A DNA stretch of 5,986 nucleotides from an uncultured Clostridia bacterium (GTDB lineage Bacteria; Bacillota; Clostridia; Oscillospirales; Ruminococcaceae), in the NCBI GenBank assembly GCA_947632425.1, contig CANRPG010000128.1:1-5986 (forward strand), written 5' to 3'. Positions 1 to 5,224 of this stretch are shown piece after piece. The notes under the pieces were generated by a model. That model had not been told where the DNA came from. It searched no databases and was given only the letters and a program-made list of their open reading frames with translations. Every line of letters begins with the position of its first letter. Position 1 is the stretch's first letter. The position numbers and the translations under genes were made by a program.

Positions 1-1
1 A

Positions 2-51
2 CCCCTTGACAACCGTCCTTTAATATGTTAAAATAATAAAAGACCGAAAAA
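2..51 (+). repeat. Promoter-region repeat, copy 1 (inverted relative to 3050-3101)
   Basis: This block is nearly identical to the reverse complement of 3050-3101. Bases 2-36 match at 33 of 35 positions, with differences only at 16 and 24. After a mismatch at 37 and a 2-base length difference in an A-run, the match continues through GAC(C/T)GAAAAA. The block contains the whole promoter of the ComEA-like gene plus the start of its transcript. The window starts here, so the repeat may extend further left. Confidence 0.85.
6..34 (+). promoter_or_regulatory. Sigma-A promoter of the ComEA-like gene
   Basis: The -35 box TTGACA (6-11) is a perfect consensus. A 17-base spacer separates it from the -10 box TAAAAT (29-34), which is preceded by TG at 26-27 and so is an extended -10 element. 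Transcription should start near 41-43, giving a leader of about 40 bases before the ATG at 81. A 4-bp GACC/GGTC inverted repeat (42-45/52-55) lies at the start of the leader, but it is short and not conserved in the sister promoter. Confidence 0.88.
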
Positions 52-80
52 GGTCGAATTTTGCGTTTAAGGGGGGCGGT

Positions 81-875
81 ATGATGAGAAAGAAAACATA
101 TATAGGATATGGTCTCATGCTCGTCGGCATCGCAGTATTCACGGTGTATGTATTCAACACGATGCATAAGGATCCCGAACTGAAAGGCGTTGTTACAACT
201 ACCACGACACAAATCGAAACGCAAGTTACCACAAAATATGATAATACCGAAGATAAAACCACTTCTTTGGTTTCGCCTGTAACTACCGTGCCTACCGATG
301 AACCGGAAGTTACTACGACCGCGCCGCAGTTTCCTATGGACATAAATTATGCGACAAAGGAAGCGCTGCTTTTCGTGCCGAACATAGGCGAAAAAACTGC
401 GGAAAGCATACTTTCATTTATTCGCGAAAAGGGCGTAATTTCGGACATGGATATGCTGCTTGAGATAAACGGCATAGGTGAAGCGAAGCTCAATGACCTG
501 AAGCGATATTTTTATGTTTCGGACGTTTTTACGGTAACAACGACTACAACCACCACTACTGCTGCAAGCAAAACGACTACTACCCCAAAACAAACAACGA
601 CAGTTTCAAAAACTACCGCGCCGAAAGAAACGAAGCCGCCCAAAACAACAACGGTGACTACTACAACGCCTGCTCCCGTGCGGACGAAAGTGAACATAAA
701 CACTGCAAGCGCAGAGGAACTGATGGCTTGCCTGCTTATAGACCTCGCGCAGGCGGAAGAGATAGTCTCTCTGCGCGAAGAAATAGGCGGCTACACCAAC
801 CCTCTTGAGATACTTTACTGCGAGAGCATCTCGGACAGTTTGTATGCTGAGATAGATGAGTTTCTTGAAACATAA
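81..875 (+). CDS. Membrane-anchored ComEA-like protein with two helix-hairpin-helix units and Thr-rich linkers
   Basis: The 264-residue protein resembles ComEA, the surface double-stranded-DNA receptor of the competence uptake machine in Gram-positive bacteria. A basic MMRKK start and one hydrophobic segment (about 7-26) form an N-in anchor, placing the rest outside the membrane. A Thr-rich linker (about 37-83) leads to HhH unit 1 (about 86-146) with intact hairpins VPNIGEKTAESI and INGIGEAKL. A second Thr/Pro/Lys linker (about 151-200) includes eight consecutive Thr. Unit 2 (about 204-263) opens with the ComEA hallmark VNINTASAEEL, but both hairpin glycine motifs are gone (LLIDLAQAEEI, CESISDSLYAEI). 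The start at 81 is preceded by a purine-rich AAGGGGGG (69-76); ATG at 84 is the alternative. The gene stands alone between its promoter and a terminator, with no comEB or comEC nearby. Normal ComEA has one HhH unit, so a true competence role is likely but unproven, and I give no symbol. Confidence 0.85.
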   Translation: MMRKKTYIGYGLMLVGIAVFTVYVFNTMHKDPELKGVVTTTTTQIETQVTTKYDNTEDKTTSLVSPVTTVPTDEPEVTTTAPQFPMDINYATKEALLFVPNIGEKTAESILSFIREKGVISDMDMLLEINGIGEAKLNDLKRYFYVSDVFTVTTTTTTTTAASKTTTTPKQTTTVSKTTAPKETKPPKTTTVTTTTPAPVRTKVNINTASAEELMACLLIDLAQAEEIVSLREEIGGYTNPLEILYCESISDSLYAEIDEFLET

Positions 876-893
876 AAACATAAGCACAAAAAT

Positions 894-928
894 GCCTTAC
901 CCGCATTTTTACGGATAAGGCTTTTTTT
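894..928. terminator. Bidirectional intrinsic terminator between convergent genes
   Basis: The arms GCCTTACCCGC (894-904) and ACGGATAAGGC (911-921) pair with two C/A mismatches around an ATTTTT loop. On the plus strand the stem is followed by seven T (922-928). On the minus strand it is followed by five T (complement of the A-run 888-892). It therefore fits as the end of both the ComEA-like gene, which stops at 875, and the protease operon, whose last gene stops at 968. Confidence 0.9.
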
Positions 929-967
929 ATTTGCTCTTTTTAGTGATACGGCTGCTATGCCTGCGCA

Positions 968-1330
968 TCAACCATAAGAAACAAGCTTCAGATAGTTGTT
1001 CAGTGTCGTGCCGCTTATCTCATACACCGCCTGTGCGCCGCTGTCTTTATCGAATATGTATTGTTGTACAGACGGGTTGCTGTATCCTGCGGCGACGTAT
1101 ACGTGCAAACGCACCTGCGAGCCGTTTGGAATGTTGGAGTCCTTTGCAAGGTCGACCGAACGCTCGGCATACTGCAAAATATCGCGGTATCCGGCGGTAT
1201 ACCAGCTTTTCCATTCTCCTGCAAAGCTGATGTTGCCCTGTCCGTCGCTATGGCGTTCGCGGTATTCTATTACTATCTGCGCTACAAAAGCACCATCGTT
1301 TTGAAGTTTCAAGTAACGTAATGTATTCAT
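968..1330 (-). CDS. Small protein of unknown function, last gene of the protease operon
   Basis: This 120-residue protein has no signal peptide, no transmembrane segment and no cysteine. I cannot assign it to a named family. The sequence alternates short hydrophobic strands with turns, such as FVAQIVIEY (15-23), SQVRLHVYVAAG (71-82) and QQYIFD (89-94). It carries a paired-Trp segment EWKSWYTAGY (39-48) and a C-terminal SGTTLNNYLKL (106-116), and so looks like a compact all-beta fold, perhaps a beta-sandwich. The start is secure: AGGAGG (1337-1342) sits 6 bases before the ATG, directly after the TGA of the upstream protease gene (13-base gap), which suggests translational coupling. Position suggests a partner, substrate or effector of the two upstream proteases, but this rests on context only. 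Confidence 0.8.
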   Translation of the reverse strand: MNTLRYLKLQNDGAFVAQIVIEYRERHSDGQGNISFAGEWKSWYTAGYRDILQYAERSVDLAKDSNIPNGSQVRLHVYVAAGYSNPSVQQYIFDKDSGAQAVYEISGTTLNNYLKLVSYG

Positions 1331-1343
1331 ATTCTGCCTCCTA

Positions 1344-2174
1344 TCACATAAGTGTCAGCGCGTACTGATACAGGCTGTCAAATTCCTTGTCAAACAGCGG
1401 CGAGCCGGAATAGAGGATCTCTTTGCCTGATACTGAAACGTAGGCGTTCAGTCCTACAGCCGTTATGTTGTCGTCAAGCACCCACGCGCCGCCCGAAGCG
1501 CCTGCGCCCATCTTGCTGCCGAACATCGCCCAGTGCCCATATATCGGAACGACAAGCCCTTTGACGAACATCATCTGTGCGCCGTCAAAGTATGCGGTCG
1601 GGTAGCCCATTGAAGTTATCTGTTTATCGCGTATCTGCGTATCGGTCGTATATCTGAGTGGTGTAGCAACTTTTGAAGGCTTGTCCAGAATTGCAATAGC
1701 ATAGTCATACTTTTCGTTCTTAGTCAGATACCAATTCTCACGCAGCGCCACGGTCTTGAACGTGAAATCTTCAGAGGAAAGCTCTCCCGTGTAGTCAAGT
1801 TCAAAGACATAATTTTCTCCGATACTGCCTGAATCTTTATCTTGTATGCAGTGGGCAGCGGTCAGGAGCATATTGTTCTTCATAAAAATATTGCCGCTTG
1901 CTACGAAGTCTTTGCCGTTCATAGAGTAGAACAGCTTACCGCCTGTGGTGAACGGCATTTCGGCAAGGTCAGCTTCTTTTGGGTCTGTAGGTGGCGGTGG
2001 CGGAGGGGCATTGTCTGCGCTTGGCATTACCTGTGAAATGGGTGCGCCGCCTATGACGGGAGTTGCCGCTTTCTTTCGCTGTGGTGTCCAGTATTCACGA
2101 ATGTCATGAGGCGAATTGTCAATGTTGCTAAGCTGCATAGGCATAAACTTTCCGCCGTTTGGAATATTGTTCAT
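1344..2174 (-). CDS. Trypsin-fold serine protease (paralogue B), no signal peptide
   Basis: This 276-residue protein belongs to the chymotrypsin/V8-like S1 fold. All three catalytic residues are visible: His108 in LTAAHC, Asp157 in KYDYAIAI and Ser227 in GAGASGGAW. The residue before the catalytic Ser is Ala, not the Asp of trypsin (GDSGG), so trypsin-style zymogen activation through an Asp194 salt bridge is unlikely; this favours a bacterial V8-like type. An N-terminal motif with YWTPQRK (28-34) is followed by a linker with six consecutive Pro (57-62), and the protease domain starts near residue 74. There is no hydrophobic leader, so export by Sec is not evident. The start is supported by AAGGAGG (2182-2188) 7 bases upstream. 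It is the second gene of the operon, 16 bases after its paralogue, and probably arose by tandem duplication. Substrate is unknown. Confidence 0.9.
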   Translation of the reverse strand: MNNIPNGGKFMPMQLSNIDNSPHDIREYWTPQRKKAATPVIGGAPISQVMPSADNAPPPPPPTDPKEADLAEMPFTTGGKLFYSMNGKDFVASGNIFMKNNMLLTAAHCIQDKDSGSIGENYVFELDYTGELSSEDFTFKTVALRENWYLTKNEKYDYAIAILDKPSKVATPLRYTTDTQIRDKQITSMGYPTAYFDGAQMMFVKGLVVPIYGHWAMFGSKMGAGASGGAWVLDDNITAVGLNAYVSVSGKEILYSGSPLFDKEFDSLYQYALTLM

Positions 2175-2190
2175 CTGCTCTCCTCCTTCG

Positions 2191-3027
2191 TTACAGCAGT
2201 GTCAAAACGTAGTTATACAGCTTGTCAAATTCTGCATCGAATTTCGGAGAACCCAAATATGCTCCGCCTTTCGCGGTAGTTCCGCCAAAAGAATTAAGTC
2301 CGACGACCGTTTCGCCGTCCTCTAATACCCATGCGCCGCCCGAAGCTCCGTTTGAAAGCCTGCCGCCGCGTATTATCCAAGAATCGGCTCTTTCGCTGAC
2401 AGTGCCGGTTATGTACATCATCTGTGCGCCGTCGAATATATCCGTGGGGTAGCCTGATGCAGTCACGGTTTTGCCGACTAAGTTTTCTTTACGGTATTGC
2501 AGGGGCTTTTCGACTGTGGAATCGCGGTTCAGAATGGCGATTGCATAGTCCCACTTGTTATCTTTTTCGGTATACCAATTCTCTTTGAGCGCAACGGTGC
2601 GGAACGTGAAATCTTCCGTGGACAACTCGCCTGTATAGCAGCGCTCAAACACGAAATTTTCGGCAAGATGACCTGTGTTGTCGTCCTGCACACAATGAGC
2701 AGCGGTAAGCAGCAGATTATTTTTCATAAATATATTTCCGCTTGCGACGTAGTCAATACCGTCAAGGGTGAAGAACAGTTTTCCGCCCGTGATAAATGGC
2801 ATTTTGCTCATATCTGCCTGCTGAGGGTCTGTAGTGGGAGCAGCATTTGCAGCATCAGGAGGGGTGTCAGGCTCGTCCGCAACATTTGCTCCCATGTTGG
2901 CTCTGTGCGCAGGGATAGCAGCATTCTTTCGCTGCGGTGTCCAGTAAGCTCGAACGTCCTGCGGTGATTTGTCAAGAGTCTGGCGCTGAAAGGTGAGAAA
3001 ATCGCTGTTGCCTGTTGTTACAGCCAT
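2191..3027 (-). CDS. Trypsin-fold serine protease (paralogue A), first gene of the operon, no signal peptide
   Basis: This 278-residue S1-fold protease is closely related to the next gene. The triad is His111 (LTAAHC), Asp160 (KWDYAIAI) and Ser229 (NGASGGAW). As in paralogue B, Ala precedes the catalytic Ser. The N-terminus lacks a Sec or lipoprotein signal. Residues 19-39 carry the shared DKSPQDVRAYWTPQRK-type motif, then a Pro/Ala/Asp-rich linker (about 40-72) leads to the protease domain. Conserved blocks with paralogue B include ASGNIFMKNN before the His and FDGAQMM between Asp and Ser; the C-termini also match (SP-FD-EFD-LY-Y-LTL). AAGGAGG (3035-3041) lies 7 bases before the ATG, and a strong promoter lies about 40 bases further up. 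The most variable region is before the catalytic Ser (SERADSWIIRGGRLSN against PIYGHWAMFGSKMGA), which could mean different substrate choice. Confidence 0.9.
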   Translation of the reverse strand: MAVTTGNSDFLTFQRQTLDKSPQDVRAYWTPQRKNAAIPAHRANMGANVADEPDTPPDAANAAPTTDPQQADMSKMPFITGGKLFFTLDGIDYVASGNIFMKNNLLLTAAHCVQDDNTGHLAENFVFERCYTGELSTEDFTFRTVALKENWYTEKDNKWDYAIAILNRDSTVEKPLQYRKENLVGKTVTASGYPTDIFDGAQMMYITGTVSERADSWIIRGGRLSNGASGGAWVLEDGETVVGLNSFGGTTAKGGAYLGSPKFDAEFDKLYNYVLTLL

Positions 3028-3049
3028 TGCAAGCCCTCCTTTGGAATGA

Positions 3050-3101
3050 TTTTTCAGTCTTTTTTCTTATTTTAACATTTTAAAGGGCGGTTGTCAAGGG
3101 G
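3050..3101 (-). repeat. Promoter-region repeat, copy 2 (inverted relative to 2-51)
   Basis: Read on the minus strand, this block repeats the sequence found at 2-51. There are four mismatches and one 2-base insertion in an A-run. The match covers the CCCC before the -35 box, the box itself, the 17-base spacer (15 of 17 identical), the -10 box and the first transcribed bases. The match stops before the ribosome binding sites, and the downstream genes are unrelated. Confidence 0.85.
3069..3097 (-). promoter_or_regulatory. Sigma-A promoter of the protease operon
   Basis: On the minus strand the -35 box TTGACA lies at 3097-3092. A 17-base spacer separates it from TAAAAT at 3074-3069, which is preceded by TG, making an extended -10 element. 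The expected transcript start is near 3062, about 35 bases before the ATG at 3027. Together with the terminator at 894-928 this defines a single transcript for three genes. Confidence 0.88.
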
Positions 3102-3164
3102 AAGATACAAAAATACAACAATTGAAATTTCGAGGATCGATAACGTGTCTCCAGCTTATTTTCG

Positions 3165-3181
3165 CTCAGTCTATCACTGAG
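3165..3181. other. Small hairpin between the polysaccharide cluster and the protease operon
   Basis: CTCAGT (3165-3170) and ACTGAG (3176-3181) form a perfect 6-bp stem with a 5-base loop, 20 bases after the stop codon of the epimerase-like gene. No T-run follows on either strand, so it is not a convincing intrinsic terminator. The rest of the spacer (3102-3200) shows no gene. The hairpin could be a weak 3' end, a processing site or chance. Confidence 0.4.
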
Positions 3182-3200
3182 AACAATTTATTTGCGGTTT

Positions 3201-4325
3201 TTAACCATTAAATTTCTCTCCTGATTTGATCATTTTCCTTTTACAGGCTTTGATAAACAATATAACTTTCATTGGCAAATACCTCATCGCAAAATATTTG
3301 AATTTTTCCTTCACACCGGATATTTCAGACAGCCTTGTTCTTTCTCCCGTAAATTTATCCATTAAAGCAAACGTTGCAGTAGTTCTGAATACAGGCTTTT
3401 CAAGGAATTCTCGCAAACACTTCTCCAAACCTATTTTCGGCGATACAAATTCAAATTCGCCCACAGCTTGCAAAAATTTTGTATTATCAAATCTGCGATC
3501 AAAAAGTCTGTCATAGATCACCTGATACTTATTGCCCATAGCATCATATATCGGTTTGGGGTCATCTGCGTATTTTATTTTGATATTCTTTCCTGTCACT
3601 TCATTAAAAACTCTCTTATAGATCGAAAGAACATCTTCCCACTTGATTGCCTTATCGGTCGTTATGTGAAAAGCCTCTCCCATAGCTTTTTCATTGCCGA
3701 TCAGCTTTGATATCCCCATAGCTACATCTGCTCCGAGTGTCATGGTCGTATATTTTTCCGCGATCGCTTTTGGAAATACGATCGTTTTGTCGTGCAAAGC
3801 GCGATAGAGCCATAATTCCTTTTCGTATACTCCCAATTGCAACCGCTGATCACTGTAAGTTATGTACGGGCGGATTATCGTCCAGTTGGTTTTTCCTGAT
3901 CTGCGCAGCATATTTTCCTGCCGTGCTTTTGTGAGGGCATACTCATCTGTTTTGAGATATTCGCTGTCTGTAGTTGCATCTAAAAGCCGCGGAGAATCCT
4001 CGGTGATAGGTGTTTCGGAGTCAGCATAAACACGGCTTGAGCTCAGAAAAACATACTGATTTGTCGAGCCAAGAAGCAGATCGCGCCTTGCCTTGAATTC
4101 TTTTGTATTGTAGACCATAAAATCCACTATCGAATCGTATTTTTCAATCAGAACAGATTTTAGAAAAGCAGTATCATGCGCGTCGCATTTGATATACTTC
4201 ACATTGTCAAACTCTGACTTTCTTTCAGAGCGGCTGGTGACTGTGACATCTTCACCGTGCTTCGCAAGAATTTTCACCAAATCGACGCCCATTGCGCCCG
4301 TTCCGCCTAAGACAAGTATTTTCAT
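3201..4325 (-). CDS. NAD-dependent epimerase/dehydratase-like extended SDR protein
   Basis: This 374-residue protein has an extended-SDR Rossmann fold. The nucleotide motif GGTGAMG (7-13) fits GxxGxxG and follows the first beta strand MKILVL. Asp at CDAHD (about 48) is typical of adenine contact. FLSSSRVYAD (93-102) is the catalytic-Ser strand, and Tyr129/Lys133 form YxxxK. Such enzymes epimerise, dehydrate or reduce nucleotide sugars or related substrates in the cytoplasm; the exact substrate cannot be read here. Residues from about 311 form an unusual basic tail ending in MRYLPMKVILFIKACKRKMIK, which could attach to the membrane. The start is supported by AAAGGA (4333-4338) 7 bases upstream. 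It is the last gene of a minus-strand cluster with an SDR and a flippase, so a role in cell-surface glycan synthesis is inferred. Confidence 0.85.
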   Translation of the reverse strand: MKILVLGGTGAMGVDLVKILAKHGEDVTVTSRSERKSEFDNVKYIKCDAHDTAFLKSVLIEKYDSIVDFMVYNTKEFKARRDLLLGSTNQYVFLSSSRVYADSETPITEDSPRLLDATTDSEYLKTDEYALTKARQENMLRRSGKTNWTIIRPYITYSDQRLQLGVYEKELWLYRALHDKTIVFPKAIAEKYTTMTLGADVAMGISKLIGNEKAMGEAFHITTDKAIKWEDVLSIYKRVFNEVTGKNIKIKYADDPKPIYDAMGNKYQVIYDRLFDRRFDNTKFLQAVGEFEFVSPKIGLEKCLREFLEKPVFRTTATFALMDKFTGERTRLSEISGVKEKFKYFAMRYLPMKVILFIKACKRKMIKSGEKFNG

Positions 4326-4366
4326 ATCGGTTTCCTTTCTTTGTCATGAAAGAAAACCGCATACGT

Positions 4367-5209
4367 TTATCCGTGAAGCGTAATTGTTCCGCTGCCTCCT
4401 GTCATATAGAACGTGTCTCCTACAATCATGTTGCCCATATCGCTGACCATAAACGTTGCAAGCGAGGCAATTTCAGATGGCATTGCAAAGCGTTTTGCCG
4501 GACAGTACGCGTTATATATACTGTCTCCGTCATTCTTGCCAAGCATAGGTGTAGCAGTCGGCCCAGGAGCTATCGCATTGACTACGATACCATAGGGCAA
4601 AAGCTTGTCCGCTGCGCCAAGAGTAAAACCTCTGACTGCCCATTTTGACATTTGATAAGGTGTCCACGCAGGGCGAAGCGCCGAAGATGAGGTCACGTTC
4701 AGAATATGTCCCTTGATTCGGTTTTCTATCATGTATTTTGCAACTGCCTGAGACATAAAAAACGTGCCTTTTGCGTTGATATCCATTATGTTGTCATACT
4801 CTTGCTCCGACATATCCAAAAAGTCGGACTTGCTGACTACTCCTGCGGAATTTACAAGAATATCTATCCTTTGTTCAGGAAACATCGCAGCGGCGGTTTT
4901 GATCTTCTCAGACATTGTTTTTACGTCCTTAACGTTAATAACTATGTATGAGAGATTTACCCCCCCGGCGAGTTTTTCACAGCATGAGCGAAGTTTTTCT
5001 TCGTTTGTTCCTGCGATTATCACTTTAGCACCACTTTTAAGAAAGCTTTCAGCTATGGCAAACCCTATTCCGCTGCTTCCGCCCGTAATCAGCGCAACTT
5101 TACCTTTAAGAAGTTTTGAAGCGTTGATAGGATTGGGAATGGGAATTTTCTTTTCTTCTTTGAAAATCATTATCATATTTCTGATAATTTTCTTTGCCGT
5201 TTTAAACAT
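4367..5209 (-). CDS. Classical short-chain dehydrogenase/reductase (SDR)
   Basis: The 280-residue protein is a classical SDR. The cofactor motif TGGSSGIG lies at 42-49, NSAG (120-123) replaces the usual NNAG, a Ser cluster TSSS (173-176) precedes the active site, and Tyr185/Lys189 form YQMSK. NAIAPGPTATPM (211-222) is the usual segment after the active site. It should catalyse an NAD(P)-dependent alcohol/ketone redox step; the substrate is unknown. The core normally starts at the first residues, but here about 35 extra residues come first, including a basic amphipathic stretch (MFKTAKKIIRNMIMIFKEEKK) that may bind membranes. The start at 5209 has AAGGA (5217-5221) 7 bases upstream, just after the stop of the flippase gene (15-base gap). 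Context suggests making a sugar or polyol precursor of a surface polymer rather than fatty-acid synthesis. Confidence 0.88.
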   Translation of the reverse strand: MFKTAKKIIRNMIMIFKEEKKIPIPNPINASKLLKGKVALITGGSSGIGFAIAESFLKSGAKVIIAGTNEEKLRSCCEKLAGGVNLSYIVINVKDVKTMSEKIKTAAAMFPEQRIDILVNSAGVVSKSDFLDMSEQEYDNIMDINAKGTFFMSQAVAKYMIENRIKGHILNVTSSSALRPAWTPYQMSKWAVRGFTLGAADKLLPYGIVVNAIAPGPTATPMLGKNDGDSIYNAYCPAKRFAMPSEIASLATFMVSDMGNMIVGDTFYMTGGSGTITLHG

Positions 5210-5224
5210 AATTTTTTCCTTTCA

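Noticed and set aside
42..55. Leader hairpin GACC/GGTC as a riboswitch or attenuator
   Set aside because: The stem is only 4 bp, there is no T-run or alternative structure, and the sister promoter lacks it.
512..703. Minus-strand Val-rich open frame across the linker
   Set aside because: It is the antisense shadow of the ACN-rich Thr codons and has no ribosome binding site or family resemblance.
931..1321. Several plus-strand open frames opposite the 120-residue gene
   Set aside because: They overlap a well-supported minus-strand gene, have no credible ribosome binding site and encode Cys/Arg-rich low-quality sequence.
2497..2967. Plus-strand 156-residue open frame opposite protease A
   Set aside because: It is the shadow of a gene with a complete catalytic triad; the sequence resembles no protein family and has no promoter or ribosome binding site of its own.
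1..3101. Transposon or invertible element bounded by the inverted repeats
   Set aside because: No transposase, integrase or invertase gene lies inside and no target-site duplication is visible. The repeats coincide exactly with working promoters, so promoter conservation explains them better.
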